DNA from: Bacillus sp. MRMR6
Lineage (GTDB): Bacteria > Bacillota > Bacilli > Bacillales > Cytobacillaceae
NCBI RefSeq assembly: GCF_001940785.1
Contig: NZ_MSLS01000003.1
Location: 90,647 to 154,646, forward strand
Reading direction: 5' to 3'
Length of the DNA: 64,000 nt
Positions 39,160 to 51,254 of the stretch are shown piece by piece. The translations under genes were made by a program, and so were the position numbers. The notes beneath the pieces are model-generated. The model ran no database searches. It worked only from the letters and a program-made list of their open reading frames with translations, and was not told the origin of the DNA. Each line of letters starts with the position of its first letter. The first letter of the stretch is position 1.

Positions 39160-39272
39160 TTGTCCAGCGCAAGGCGCCTAGTGGCTCGGGTCATATGCTC
39201 AATCCGTCAAGAAGGTTAAAAAGCAACCTTCATGCCAGCTTGTCTTATGCCTGTTGCCCCCGGCTTTTCGTT
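39160..39272. repeat. Dispersed repeat between atpH and atpA
   Basis: A second member of the family seen at 36527-36650, starting immediately after the atpH stop. It shares GGCGCCTAGTGGCTCGGGTC, the CAATCCGTCAAGAAGGTT/AACCTTCATGCCAG central hairpin and GTCTTATGCCTGT. Confidence 0.75.
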
Positions 39273-40363
<1,091 letters not shown>

Positions 40364-40410
40364 TTAAAACAACATGTATATCAGTCGAAATAATTGTCGG
40401 AATTAATCGT

Positions 40411-40520
40411 TTATGTCTAGCTCCAGCGCCTAGTGGCTCGGGTCAACTATGTTCAATAGTGGACATAAACGAATGGCGAAGGTTCTCACGAATGATCTTC
40501 GCCATTGTTAATGAACGATT
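40411..40520. repeat. Dispersed repeat (hybrid copy) between atpE and atpF
   Basis: The first half (TCTAGCTCCAGCGCCTAG, GGCTCGGGTCA) matches the repeat family of 36527-36650, but the second half is replaced by a separate hairpin, AATGGCGAAG/CTTCGCCATT (40475-40508). It lies 11 bases beyond the atpE stop. Confidence 0.65.
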
Positions 40521-40531
40521 TTGTCGTTCGA

Positions 40532-40783
<252 letters not shown>

Positions 40784-40816
40784 TTATTTTTGTTCAAAAT
40801 TTGAACAGGGTATATC

Positions 40817-41548
<732 letters not shown>

Positions 41549-41923
41549 CTATTTATCTAGATAAAAATGTTGAATAAAAAAATCTATCATAATGACAATA
41601 TAGGATGTCATTAATCCTATGACTACACTAATGAGGTGGAAATGCTCAGGGTACCTCATCGTAATGACAATGGCTAATGCCCCAGTGGCCATTCGAGAAA
41701 ATGATCCAAGTGAACGAATCCTCCTGCCGCTTTCGGCAGCCTGTCCCATCTGGTCAATCTTTCGAGCCATTAACCACAAATTAAAGAGGCTCAAACTGGT
41801 CCCAAGAACCAACCCTAAAAAGATTGATTGATAAGTAGTGAACCCCCAACCAAGCACGTAAAAAGACAATAAAAAGAACATCCATTTTCGCTGTCGTACA
41901 AACATTGTTTGAAATTCTGGCAT
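41549..41923 (-). CDS. atpI: ATP synthase subunit I (AtpI)
   Basis: A 124-residue protein with four predicted helices, matching the ATP synthase I family. It assists c-ring assembly or magnesium supply in other Bacillus; it is not a stoichiometric subunit. AGGAGATT precedes the ATG. Confidence 0.9.
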   Translation of the reverse strand: MPEFQTMFVRQRKWMFFLLSFYVLGWGFTTYQSIFLGLVLGTSLSLFNLWLMARKIDQMGQAAESGRRIRSLGSFSRMATGALAIVITMRYPEHFHLISVVIGLMTSYIVIMIDFFIQHFYLDK

Positions 41924-41929
41924 GGTTGG

Positions 41930-42151
41930 TTAATCTCCTGAAAAGAACTTGCGAATTGTGACGAGCATCGAATATACCCCTGCAGCCAAACCGATAAACA
42001 ATCCGATTATTAAGAAAATTGGCTCCGTACCCCAGACCTTATCTAACCATCTTCCTGTAAAAATTCCAATTAAAATGGACCCTACAAGGGAGGCAAGAAT
42101 GGCGGACATAAGGGCATACGCTTGAAATGGGTTGCGGTTTTCTTTACGCAT
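41930..42151 (-). CDS. atpZ: AtpZ/AtpI-family small membrane protein
   Basis: A 73-residue protein with two helices (about 10-30 and 42-64) and the AtpZ pattern (GIFTGRWLDKVWG, LFIGLAAGVYSM). In alkaliphilic Bacillus AtpZ with AtpI forms a calcium/magnesium pathway for the synthase. It is the first gene of the operon, with GGTGAGGATG upstream. Confidence 0.85.
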   Translation of the reverse strand: MRKENRNPFQAYALMSAILASLVGSILIGIFTGRWLDKVWGTEPIFLIIGLFIGLAAGVYSMLVTIRKFFSGD

Positions 42152-42281
42152 AACTATCGCATCCTCACCATAAGAGAATACAATCCTTAAAACGAGGTTA
42201 ATATGTACAAAAGAAGAAGTATAAACAAACAGAGAATTCTGTCGAAAGTGATGAAAACCCTATCATTTTATATCCTTTGTT

Positions 42282-42310
42282 AGCATACAATAGCACCTAT
42301 TCAATGTCAA
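42282..42310 (-). promoter_or_regulatory. Sigma-A promoter of the atp operon
   Basis: TTGACA (42305-42310), 17 bp, TATGCT (42282-42287) on the minus strand, about 130 bases before atpZ. The 42311-42467 stretch holds nothing else I can name. Confidence 0.7.
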
Positions 42311-42467
42311 TGGATTTACGTGAATTAATCCACAATCTATTAGCTCAAAGATACTCTATCAATTACTTAATTTACACTATGACTGTAGTAAAAACAATGG
42401 TTTAAATGTTGGTACTATTTGTTATTTGGAAATGTGTCTATTTTGTGACAAAAAAAGAGCAGGGCAG

Positions 42468-44669
42468 TTACGGCCCTTCCCTCTCTTCGATTACAATCAT
42501 CGTTTCGATGAAGTCTTCCTTTCCCGCTTTCTTCGCAAACACTTTAGCAAGATAGACACCAGACGGCGGAAGATGCTCTGCCTCTAGTTCCTTTGTGATG
42601 AGTCCTTTTTTTATATTTTCTCCAGAATCTAAATAATCGATAAATCTGTAATCATCCGGATGGAAAAGAGCAATCCCGAACTCATCTGCCCCCCCAGGTA
42701 AATACACTTCATAGCGGTAATTTCCCGGCTTATCGGCCGCTTTAAAGTCAAAGCCCATCACCCTAGGATAATTCGGCTCCTCCAATACATATAGGTAGGG
42801 AATCTTAATCTCTGTTTTTCCTGCCCTTAAATTCAGGTAGCCATCATGAATCTTGCCTTTTAATAGAGAAGGATCGACACTTAATTCTACTTTCACTTCA
42901 CGCGACTCCCCGGGATCAAGTGTAAAGGATAACGGAAAGTGCCAGGTAAGCCCGTCTGTCTGCTTCGGTATATCAAAGGTATAATGCTGCTTTTTCTTGC
43001 TGATATTCTCGACCTGGAGGAAAGCTTTATGTTCATCCGTCTCACCAGCAAACTTTCCAAACTTTATCGAACTCGGGGTCACTAGTGACTCCGTTTTTAT
43101 CGCCGCATCCACACGGATCCGGCCCGCTCCCTGTTCATAGGTTCGGTAATGGTCTGATTTGCTTGACTCCTTGACCAGCGGCCGGGCCGTATTCATGAGC
43201 GCAGCTTTTATTTGCTCAGGTGTCCAATCAGGATGTGCCTGTAAGATTAAGGCACAGGCACCAGCCACATGGGGCGCTGCCATACTCGTTCCTTGTAAGG
43301 ATAAATAGCCTCCTGGAATCGTGGAATTTACCGATACCCCTGGTGCGACAATATCTGGCTTAACCTCCCAAGTATCGGTAACAGGCCCCCTTGAGCTAAA
43401 ATCAGCGAGCTGATCCTTTTCCATCGCAATCTCGGTCCTAATCGATTTGCCTACCTTCTTTTTTAACTTTTCCCCTTCTTCTTTTGTGACAGATGCAACT
43501 GGAATTTCGAGCGGCAGCTCGAGATTACCGCTAAATCCTCCGCTCAGATTGTTGTAGATAATAACAGCCTTTGCACCGGCATCCTGTGCATTTTTTGCCT
43601 TTTCTGTAAAAGTGTATTTTCCTCGTTCAATCAGAACGATTTTTCCAGCAACATTCTTTACATCTCCCTTCGTCCCCATTCCTCCGTCTGCTAGTAGGAG
43701 TGACCGGTCTAGTGCCCAGCTAGGCGAGCCTGCCAACGGTTCGATTCGAGTTTTTTTGCTCATTCCTTCTATTAATATGTATGGAATTTCCATTGCCGGT
43801 GTCGATGCCCCGACAGAAATTGACTTCGAAGCCGTTCCGGGTGAACCTACCGACCAAATAGAAGGACCTGAGTTACCCGCTGCAGCCACTGCCACAATCC
43901 CTTTTTCCACCGCGCGGTTCAGTGCCAGACTAATCGGCAAATCAGGGCCATTCACGTTGTTCCCTAAGCTAAGGTTCATAATGTCCACGTTGTCCTTCAT
44001 TGCCTCTTCAATGGCGGCTATTACCTGTTCCGTCGTCCCGCCGCCTCCAGGACCAAGCGCACGGTAGGCTCGAATCTTTGCCTCCGGAGCCACACCCTTT
44101 ATTTTTCCGTTTGCAGCAATGATCCCAGCGACATGAGTGCCGTGTACCGTAGCACTTCCGAGCGTTAACGTTTCCATCGGATCCTCATCATTATCAACTA
44201 AATCATGACCGCCGTTATAATTCCCCTTTAAATCCGGATGGGTATAATCAACCCCCGTATCAATGACAGCCACCGTAACACCTTTACCGGTCAGACGCTG
44301 GTTCTTGTTATCGAAAAGGCCCCGGACCTCTTCTCCGCCAATAATTTTCACACCCTCTTCCGCTTGGATCTGATAGTTTGTTACCGGTGAAACATTGATG
44401 ACATCTTCATATTCCTCGGCAAGCTTGGCAATCGATTCCGGATTCCCTTCAACCGAAAAACCGTATAATGCCTCCTGAAACACACGACGGAGCTGAAGGT
44501 CTTTGTATGGCTGTAAGGCCTGTTGAATTTCTTGTTTGGATTGAGCTTTTTCGAGGACCACAATCGCCACCCGCTCCTTTGGAATCGGTGGAGCTGTAAG
44601 TGTGCGCGCCGCTGACGAGGTCGTTTGACATGATAAAAGCAAAACAAGCAGTAAAATCCATTTTTTCAT
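42468..44669 (-). CDS. Secreted subtilisin-family serine protease, Vpr-like
   Basis: A 733-residue peptidase S8. After a signal peptide (about 1-22) and an inhibitor-like propeptide (about 33-100) comes the catalytic domain with D137 in VAVIDTGVDYTHPD, H176 in HGTHVAG, the oxyanion N266 in AAGNSG and S462 in GTSMAAPHVAG. A protease-associated (PA) domain is inserted at about 295-410, and Fn3-like domains follow to the end. This layout is that of Vpr, which is somewhat longer. It probably degrades extracellular protein for nutrition. AAAGGGGAATTTT precedes the ATG. Confidence 0.92.
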   Translation of the reverse strand: MKKWILLLVLLLSCQTTSSAARTLTAPPIPKERVAIVVLEKAQSKQEIQQALQPYKDLQLRRVFQEALYGFSVEGNPESIAKLAEEYEDVINVSPVTNYQIQAEEGVKIIGGEEVRGLFDNKNQRLTGKGVTVAVIDTGVDYTHPDLKGNYNGGHDLVDNDEDPMETLTLGSATVHGTHVAGIIAANGKIKGVAPEAKIRAYRALGPGGGGTTEQVIAAIEEAMKDNVDIMNLSLGNNVNGPDLPISLALNRAVEKGIVAVAAAGNSGPSIWSVGSPGTASKSISVGASTPAMEIPYILIEGMSKKTRIEPLAGSPSWALDRSLLLADGGMGTKGDVKNVAGKIVLIERGKYTFTEKAKNAQDAGAKAVIIYNNLSGGFSGNLELPLEIPVASVTKEEGEKLKKKVGKSIRTEIAMEKDQLADFSSRGPVTDTWEVKPDIVAPGVSVNSTIPGGYLSLQGTSMAAPHVAGACALILQAHPDWTPEQIKAALMNTARPLVKESSKSDHYRTYEQGAGRIRVDAAIKTESLVTPSSIKFGKFAGETDEHKAFLQVENISKKKQHYTFDIPKQTDGLTWHFPLSFTLDPGESREVKVELSVDPSLLKGKIHDGYLNLRAGKTEIKIPYLYVLEEPNYPRVMGFDFKAADKPGNYRYEVYLPGGADEFGIALFHPDDYRFIDYLDSGENIKKGLITKELEAEHLPPSGVYLAKVFAKKAGKEDFIETMIVIEEREGP

Positions 44670-44754
44670 CTATAAAATTCCCCTTTTTGGTATATCGTTT
44701 TCCAGTCACGGGGAAAATATGCAATTTTTTGATTGAATTTTTTGCTGGTTGAAA

Positions 44755-44786
44755 CAAAAAAACTGAGTAGACCATTGTCCACTCAG
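44755..44786 (-). terminator. Terminator of upp
   Basis: CTGAGTGGAC-AATG-GTCTACTCAG (one wobble) followed by seven T residues on the minus strand. Confidence 0.88.
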
Positions 44787-44796
44787 CTTTTAAATC

Positions 44797-45441
<645 letters not shown>

Positions 45442-45510
45442 TTATAAAATTTATTTCAAACACTTCGTCTAATTTTACAGAAAAAAGTTCTACTGAGCAA
45501 CTTATCAACA

Positions 45511-45539
45511 AAAAAAGCTTGCCAATATTTTGACAAGCT
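45511..45539 (-). terminator. Terminator of the kinase remnant
   Basis: AGCTTGTCAA-AATA-TTGGCAAGCT with one wobble, then TTTTT on the minus strand; the stem overlaps the stop codon. Confidence 0.82.
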
Positions 45540-45903
45540 ATCTCAAAACGATTTCAGTCAATTTAGCATACTGCTGCAAGTTATTTTTCGCCCGATTAAA
45601 GCGGTTCAATGCATAGGAGCCGAAATCCTCTCCGCCCGCTTCTTTCATAAGCGCCCAAATCGTCCAAAGGAAGTCTAGAAAGATTTTATTAATCAACAGC
45701 TGCTCACGATTTGCCTGAGTCATGTTTTCCTGGAAGTAGGAATCCAGAAACAACTCCTCCTCTGACAAAGACAGCCCTGCTTCAATAATATAAGCCGCAA
45801 GATCCCAGAGCGGATCGTTCATACCGGAAAACTCCCAGTCCACTAAATACATCTTCTTCTCAATTCTTGAATATAACTGTATCACAATATTTTTGTAGTG
45901 CAT
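45538..45903 (-). pseudogene. Choline-kinase-like (APH fold) C-terminal remnant
   Basis: A 121-codon open frame corresponds to the C-terminal part of a LicA/choline-kinase-type phosphotransferase. The metal-binding motif YLVDWEFSGMNDPLWDLA is intact, but the N-lobe and the catalytic loop (usually HxDxxPxN) are missing, and no ribosome site precedes its first ATG. Full-length relatives are roughly 260-300 residues. A repeat fragment (45955-46045) lies just upstream, so the 5' part was probably lost by deletion. The gene keeps its own terminator. Confidence 0.75.
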
Positions 45904-45954
45904 GGGTGGATTCTACACTTAATGTGTCCATTTTTTTAAAAGCTATTTTGCAAG

Positions 45955-46045
45955 AAGAAAAGCGGAATTCGATGTTGACTTATCGTAGGGAAGGGCAAAG
46001 TACACTAGCCGAAGGCGCCTAGTGCTGGACAATTCTCAAAGTGGA
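45955..46045. repeat. Degenerate, inverted copy of the atp-type dispersed repeat
   Basis: AGAAAAGCGGAA at the left and GGCGCCTAGTGCTGGACAATTCTCAAAG at the right match the ends of the family seen in the atp operon (compare 39150-39182), in opposite orientation; the middle has diverged. Confidence 0.5.
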
Positions 46046-46064
46046 AATTTACTTTTTTACCTTA

Positions 46065-46090
46065 CAAAAAAACGACCCATTAAGGGCCGC
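46065..46090 (-). terminator. Terminator of glyA
   Basis: GCGGCCC-TTAAT-GGGTCGT (two wobbles) followed by a seven-T run on the minus strand. Confidence 0.78.
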
Positions 46091-46101
46091 TTTTGATTTG
46101 T

Positions 46102-47343
46102 TTAATATTCTGGATATAGCGTGAATTTGCTGGTTAGGGCGTCTACACGTGCAGCTGCTTCTTCAAGTTTTGCTTCATCTTCGTGGTTTTTCAAGGTAAA
46201 GGCGATGATGCTCGCAATTTCGTCCATATCCTCTAAACCAAAGCCACGGCTTGTGACAGCTGCTGTTCCGATACGAACACCACTTGTAACAAACGGGCTT
46301 TGTGGATCGTATGGAATGGTATTTTTATTAACCGTTACACCTATTTCATCAAGGACCTTTTCCGCAACCTTACCAGTCAGGTTAAGCGTCTGCAGGTCAA
46401 TTAATAGCAAGTGGTTATCAGTACCGCCGGAAACTAGCTTAATGCCTTCCTTCTCAAGCCCTTCAGCAAGGCGCTTCGCATTGGCAATGATATTTCCAGC
46501 ATATTCTTTAAAGTTGTCTTGAAGAGCTTCACCGAAAGCAACAGCCTTGGCTGCAATCACATGCATAAGCGGACCGCCTTGGATTCCAGGGAAGATAGAT
46601 TTATCAATTTTCTTACCAAATTCCTCTTTGCAAAGTATCATCCCGCCGCGTGGACCGCGCAGGGTTTTATGTGTAGTTGTTGTAACGAAATCAGCGAATG
46701 GAACTGGATTTTGATGAAGACCTGCAGCAACAAGACCAGCAATATGAGCCATATCGACCATTAAGTACGCGCCTACTTCATCCGCGATTTCACGGAACTT
46801 GGCAAAATCGATTTCCCTTGGATATGCACTAGCCCCAGCAACAATCAACTTCGGCTTATGCTCGCGTGCTTTTTCTAATACATCCTCATAGTTGATGCGA
46901 TGCGTTACTTCGTCCACACCATATTCAACAAACTTATATTGAATCCCACTAAAGTTGACTGGGCTTCCATGTGTTAAGTGTCCGCCGTGGGAAAGGTTCA
47001 TTCCCAGTACAGTGTCACCGTGCTCCAAGATTGTGAAATACACTGCCATGTTCGCCTGTGCACCTGAGTGTGGCTGAACATTCACATACTCAGCACCGAA
47101 AATCTGCTTCGCACGGTCGCGGGCTAAATCCTCAGCGATATCGACATATTCACATCCACCATAATAACGGCGCCCAGGATATCCTTCAGCATACTTATTT
47201 GTTAAAACAGATCCTTGCGCTTCCATTACTGCTTCGCTTACAAAGTTTTCAGAGGCAATTAATTCAATTTTCCCGCGCTGGCGTCCCAACTCTTGTTGGA
47301 TCGCTTCGAAAACTTGCTTGTCCTGATTAGCCAAATGCTTCAT
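46102..47343 (-). CDS. glyA: Serine hydroxymethyltransferase
   Basis: GlyA converts serine and tetrahydrofolate to glycine and methylene-tetrahydrofolate, the main source of one-carbon units. The 413-residue enzyme is full length; the PLP lysine is in [15 protein letters not shown] (about K227), and the N-terminal [15 protein letters not shown] is conserved. GGGGGATAAAT precedes the ATG. Confidence 0.98.
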   Translation of the reverse strand: MKHLANQDKQVFEAIQQELGRQRGKIELIASENFVSEAVMEAQGSVLTNKYAEGYPGRRYYGGCEYVDIAEDLARDRAKQIFGAEYVNVQPHSGAQANMAVYFTILEHGDTVLGMNLSHGGHLTHGSPVNFSGIQYKFVEYGVDEVTHRINYEDVLEKAREHKPKLIVAGASAYPREIDFAKFREIADEVGAYLMVDMAHIAGLVAAGLHQNPVPFADFVTTTTHKTLRGPRGGMILCKEEFGKKIDKSIFPGIQGGPLMHVIAAKAVAFGEALQDNFKEYAGNIIANAKRLAEGLEKEGIKLVSGGTDNHLLLIDLQTLNLTGKVAEKVLDEIGVTVNKNTIPYDPQSPFVTSGVRIGTAAVTSRGFGLEDMDEIASIIAFTLKNHEDEAKLEEAAARVDALTSKFTLYPEY

Positions 47344-47542
47344 ATTTATCCCCCTTATATGTATGACACTAATAATGAACTATTTGAAAATTCCTTCTAT
47401 ATTTTAGCACGTTTTCGATTGAATTGAAAAACTTATTTCAATTTTTCCGAATAATAATTTATTTACATGCGCTTTTCATGTGGATTTATAGCCAAACACG
47501 AATGATTAATTGGAAACTAGGTTGTATATTTCGTATTTTTCA

Positions 47543-48109
47543 TTACTGACAGCTTGTATTATCCGGAGTCCTTTCGTACACTGCACGTACTCCGCCAATT
47601 AGTTTCGGCCTTGTTTTGGCTAACGTCACATGTGCATGGCCTATCCTTTTTTGCCCGACTCTGACAGGTACCGCGACATGCTTTAAATGCATCCCGATTA
47701 ACGTGTTGCCAATATCAATCCCTGCATCGGCTTTAATAAACTCCACCACCGCACTATCTTTGAACGCATCAAATGCATACGTTGCCATCGCACCACCAGC
47801 GGTTCGTACCGGAACAACTGCTACCTCGTCAAAGTCTATTTCCAGTGCAACAGACCTTTCGACCACAAGCGCCCGATTCAAATGCTCACAGCATTGAAAT
47901 GCCAAGTTGGCCCCTGTTTCCTGTGCAAACTGGTGGAGTTTATGAAAAATCATTTCCGCTACTTCAACTGTCCCAGCAGTACCGATTTTCTCACCAATCA
48001 CCTCGCTCGTGCTACAGCCCACCACCAGCAATTGCCCTGGTTTAAGTTGAGCTTGGTCTTTAAATTCAGTTAAAATGCTCTCAAGTTCCTTTTCCCATTC
48101 CTGAATCAT
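47543..48109 (-). CDS. ywlG: TIGR01440/DUF436 family protein (YwlG)
   Basis: A 188-residue cytoplasmic protein of the conserved YwlG family, recognisable by [16 protein letters not shown] and [19 protein letters not shown]. Biochemical function is unknown. It sits upstream of glyA as in B. subtilis, but rpiB, which normally lies between it and ywlE, is absent. AGGTGAAGGGTT precedes the ATG. Confidence 0.92.
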   Translation of the reverse strand: MIQEWEKELESILTEFKDQAQLKPGQLLVVGCSTSEVIGEKIGTAGTVEVAEMIFHKLHQFAQETGANLAFQCCEHLNRALVVERSVALEIDFDEVAVVPVRTAGGAMATYAFDAFKDSAVVEFIKADAGIDIGNTLIGMHLKHVAVPVRVGQKRIGHAHVTLAKTRPKLIGGVRAVYERTPDNTSCQ

Positions 48110-48236
48110 AACCCTTCACCTGCTTTATATGTATTGGGTTCTATCCGATCGTATTTCGTTCCATCCGCAACTAATCTCCGCCATCTGCCTTAATATTGAC
48201 ATACTGCAAACAAAATATAAAGCCACAACTTAAATG

Positions 48237-48261
48237 AAAAAAAGCCCTCATATGAGAGCCC
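48237..48261 (-). terminator. Terminator after ywlE
   Basis: GCTCTC-ATAT-GAGGGC with one wobble and a seven-T run on the minus strand. Confidence 0.75.
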
Positions 48262-48269
48262 AAAACCAT

Positions 48270-48704
48270 TTACCATTTTTTAATCGCCTTTGTGATCAGT
48301 TTATCAAGCTCCTTGTACGTTTCTTGATAAATATACAGGTTGCCGCCAAATGGATCGACCACATCGACATCATAGGTTTCACCGACAAACTCCTTTAAAG
48401 TGAACAGCTTCCCAGAAAACTGAGGATATTGACCAGTAATCGCCATCTTATGCGACCCCGTCATCGTTAAAACAACATCTGCCCATTCCAGCTGTGTACC
48501 AGTCAGCAAGCTAGATTGATGATGATGGTCAATCTGATTTTCTTCGAGCACCTTTTTCGCATTCGCACTTGCCGCGCTGCCATTTGATGCATAAACCCCT
48601 GCCGACTTCACTTCCACGCCGTCAAGGTTCTTACTTTTTAAAATCGCCTCAGCCATTGGACTTCTACAGGTATTCCCAGTACAAACAAACAAAACCCGCT
48701 TCAA
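48270..48704 (-). CDS. ywlE: Protein-arginine phosphatase YwlE
   Basis: YwlE removes phosphate from arginine residues phosphorylated by McsB, opposing Clp-dependent degradation and stress signalling. The 144-residue low-molecular-weight phosphatase has the P-loop VCTGNTCRSP with nucleophile C8 and the threonine (T12) that selects phosphoarginine, and the acid DPFGG near the C-terminus. The TTG at 48704 follows AAAGGGGGC; frames open further upstream lack a ribosome site. Confidence 0.9.
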   Translation of the reverse strand: MKRVLFVCTGNTCRSPMAEAILKSKNLDGVEVKSAGVYASNGSAASANAKKVLEENQIDHHHQSSLLTGTQLEWADVVLTMTGSHKMAITGQYPQFSGKLFTLKEFVGETYDVDVVDPFGGNLYIYQETYKELDKLITKAIKKW

Positions 48705-48764
48705 ACTGCCTGCCCCCTTTCTCGTTAAACTTATGTACATTTTATCAAAACCTTAATCTATATC

Positions 48765-49307
48765 CTACAAAAAGAGCAATTTGATGCCAAGCGCCAGCAG
48801 GATACTGCCGCCAAGCACCTCCCCATACGCCCCGAGCCATCCCGAAACCTTTCGTCCAAGCAGCAGTCCGGCCCAAGTTTGCAGCGTAGCGGCCACCCCA
48901 AAGAAAATGATGACCAACACGGTTTTCGCTCCATATATCCCTAACGTAAGCCCAATCGAAAAACTATCCAGACTCACACTCAATGCAAAAACAAGCAACC
49001 CAAAGCCAATCGGAGTGATGATCTTCTCATCACCCTCCTTCAGGCCTGCCCAGATCATCTGCAAACCGAGGACAACTAAGAGCACCCCGCCCATCAAGGT
49101 CGCAAACTCGCCAAATTTATCTGATAAAAACCTGCCAGCCAACATGCCTACAAGCGGCATCCACACATGAAATAAGCCGACGGTTATCCCAATTTTAAAA
49201 ATCTGTCTCAGCCGTAACTTGTACATCCCCATTCCTAGACCCACGGAAAAGGCATCCATTCCTAAAGCAAACGCTATTAAAACAAGCGTTAATATTTCCC
49301 CTAACAT
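48765..49307 (-). CDS. mntP: Manganese efflux pump MntP
   Basis: A 180-residue membrane protein with six helices in two repeats, each carrying the family acidic motif: ALGMDAFSVGLGMG and ALSVSLDSFSIGLTLG. It exports manganese. The ATG at 49307 follows AAGGGGGGTCAGTT. I could not find a yybP-ykoY manganese riboswitch upstream. Confidence 0.94.
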   Translation of the reverse strand: MLGEILTLVLIAFALGMDAFSVGLGMGMYKLRLRQIFKIGITVGLFHVWMPLVGMLAGRFLSDKFGEFATLMGGVLLVVLGLQMIWAGLKEGDEKIITPIGFGLLVFALSVSLDSFSIGLTLGIYGAKTVLVIIFFGVAATLQTWAGLLLGRKVSGWLGAYGEVLGGSILLALGIKLLFL

Positions 49308-49428
49308 AACTGACCCCCCTTGGACTTGCCTCTGTTTCACCATATGCACGTCCAAAACCTTTTAGAAGTCAGAGGATAGAATTGGGGTAAAAGGACCTTT
49401 GTTTCTATTATATCTGATTTAAAAATGT

Positions 49429-49459
49429 AAAAAACACCACTTAAAAGCGGAAGTGGTGT
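49429..49459 (-). terminator. Terminator after ywlC
   Basis: ACACCACTT pairs with AAGTGGTGT over an 8-nt loop and is followed by a T run on the minus strand; it touches the stop codon. Confidence 0.85.
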
Positions 49460-50502
49460 TACTCGATAATTTTCTTATTTCCAGCAGCCTTCTGAAGACG
49501 GTTCATAATCGCATCGCCCACACCCGTATGCGGGAAAACTTCACTGTAAATGACGTCAACCCCCACCTGATTAAAGGTCCTTAATGCATCATACAAGCCG
49601 GTCGCTACCGTTTCTAGCTCTTTTCTCTTTCCACATGCTAAAACAAACTCAGCATCATATTCGCGATGAGTTTCCTCCGTCGTCAAAACACCGACACGGA
49701 GCCCATTCTTTTTTTGCTCGTCCACAAGCTTTTGTATAAAAGCAGGGCTTCCGTCTACTAAAAATAACGGAGCATTCGGCGCATAATGGGTATACTTCAT
49801 ACCAGGCGACTTCGGTTTTGACTCCTCATTCACCAGTGCTGGATCCAGCCGGACCTCACCCACTACCCTTTCCAGCTGTTCCCTCGTTACACCGCCAGGT
49901 CTCAGAATAACGGGTATAGGCTCTGTACAATCGACAACCGTCGATTCAACCCCTACTCCAGTCGCCCCGCCATCAAGCACACCGGCAATTTTTCCATTCA
50001 GATCTTCAATCACATGCTCAGCCTTCGTCGGGCTCGGCTTACCAGAGCTGTTCGCACTCGGAGCAGCAATCGGAAGCTGGCATTTTTCCAACAACGCTAA
50101 GGCAACAGGATGATCCGGCATCCTCACTGCCACTGTTTCTAAGCCCGCCGTAGCTAACTCCGACAATACACCGGCTTTCTTTTTAAAAATGATCGTTAAC
50201 GGTCCCGGCCAGAAGCTTTCCATCAACGTTTCCGCCTTATCAGGAATTTCCGTGACAAACCGGCAGAGCTGACTTTTGTCAGCAATGTGGATAATTAGCG
50301 GATTATCTCCAGGCCTTCCTTTTGCACTGAAGATTTTTCCTACTGCATCGTCACTTTCAGCATTGCCGCCAAGTCCATAAACCGTCTCCGTCGGCAGGGC
50401 AACCACCTCATTTTCTAGTAAAAAATGAGCTGCATCCACAATCTGTGGATTATTTTCAAGGTTATCCACATTTTTATCCACTTTCCAAACTTTTGTGTTC
50501 AT
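49459..50502 (-). CDS. ywlC: L-threonylcarbamoyladenylate synthase (YwlC/Sua5)
   Basis: This enzyme makes threonylcarbamoyl-AMP for the t6A37 modification of ANN-decoding tRNAs. The 347-residue product has the YrdC domain (about 20-205; ALPTETVYGLGG, KGRPGDNPLIIH, SANSSGKPSPT) and a C-terminal Sua5 domain (about 230-340; SPGMKYTHYAPNAP). AAAGGTGGATAAC precedes the ATG. Confidence 0.95.
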   Translation of the reverse strand: MNTKVWKVDKNVDNLENNPQIVDAAHFLLENEVVALPTETVYGLGGNAESDDAVGKIFSAKGRPGDNPLIIHIADKSQLCRFVTEIPDKAETLMESFWPGPLTIIFKKKAGVLSELATAGLETVAVRMPDHPVALALLEKCQLPIAAPSANSSGKPSPTKAEHVIEDLNGKIAGVLDGGATGVGVESTVVDCTEPIPVILRPGGVTREQLERVVGEVRLDPALVNEESKPKSPGMKYTHYAPNAPLFLVDGSPAFIQKLVDEQKKNGLRVGVLTTEETHREYDAEFVLACGKRKELETVATGLYDALRTFNQVGVDVIYSEVFPHTGVGDAIMNRLQKAAGNKKIIE

Positions 50503-50676
50503 TGTTATCCACCTTTATCATTCACGCACATTATAGCGAATTTTGCCGAATTTAGGCTCATAGACTCATATTTCATTTGAAAGTATAAAAGATGATGTTA
50601 GTAAATACAAGTCATTATCCACAAATTGTGCATAACAATACTAAAAATGTGGATAACTTTTGTTATATATCCACAA

Positions 50677-51123
50677 TTATAGCGTGAATTTTAAAAATAA
50701 CGAGTTATCCACATTTAAAACCTGTCGAATATGTTCTGATTCCAATAATGGGACAGGCAATTCCTCCCGAATCACCTTTTGAAACCCTAGTAATTCGAAA
50801 AAGGCCAAAGCGCCTCCCTTATTCGTTGCCAAAAACAAGCTGTCCAAGCCCTTATCCTTCGCTAACTTCATCATTTGATTAATCAGCAAATAAATATCCT
50901 TCTCAGCTTGTCCAGGGGACACCACAAGTGAGCGTAACATTCCACTGCCTAGTAAGGTCTCCATTCCAAGTGTACCCTTTATCGTACCATCCTCATCCTC
51001 TAGCAGCAAAAAGTACTCTATCGTTTCCTCCGTAAGTCCCTCCGTCCCAAGTCCCGCACGCTCTAGAAACTCTCTTAATTTTCCCAAATCCTCCACATTA
51101 CCGCATCGAATCAACGCCTGCAT
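50677..51123 (-). CDS. ywlB: GNAT-type N-acetyltransferase, YwlB-like
   Basis: A 148-residue protein with a GNAT fold: the mid region GMLRSLVVSPGQAEKDI resembles the acetyl-CoA binding strand and loop, and ALAFFELLGFQ matches motif B. The substrate is unknown. The position between spoIIR and ywlC matches B. subtilis ywlB. The ATG at 51123 follows AGAGGTGGATAGG. Confidence 0.8.
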   Translation of the reverse strand: MQALIRCGNVEDLGKLREFLERAGLGTEGLTEETIEYFLLLEDEDGTIKGTLGMETLLGSGMLRSLVVSPGQAEKDIYLLINQMMKLAKDKGLDSLFLATNKGGALAFFELLGFQKVIREELPVPLLESEHIRQVLNVDNSLFLKFTL

Positions 51124-51218
51124 CCTATCCACCTCTTTTTCAAATTCTTTTCTACTCTATTACTATGAAAGAAACTTCCAAATAGAACGAAAGGCATAGT
51201 GGAATCTAGTAAAATTTC

Positions 51219-51248
51219 AAAAAAAAAGAATGGCAATTCATTTACCAT
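51219..51248 (-). terminator. Terminator of spoIIR
   Basis: ATGGTAA-ATGAA-TTGCCAT (one wobble) followed by a long T run on the minus strand. Confidence 0.75.
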
Positions 51249-51254
51249 CCAATC

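Noticed and set aside
44381-44775. Two minus-strand open frames of 88 and 108 codons overlapping the protease signal region
   Set aside because: They overlap the well-supported subtilase gene in other frames and have no family features.
49308-49428. A manganese (yybP-ykoY) riboswitch before mntP
   Set aside because: The region is too short and lacks the conserved loop sequences.
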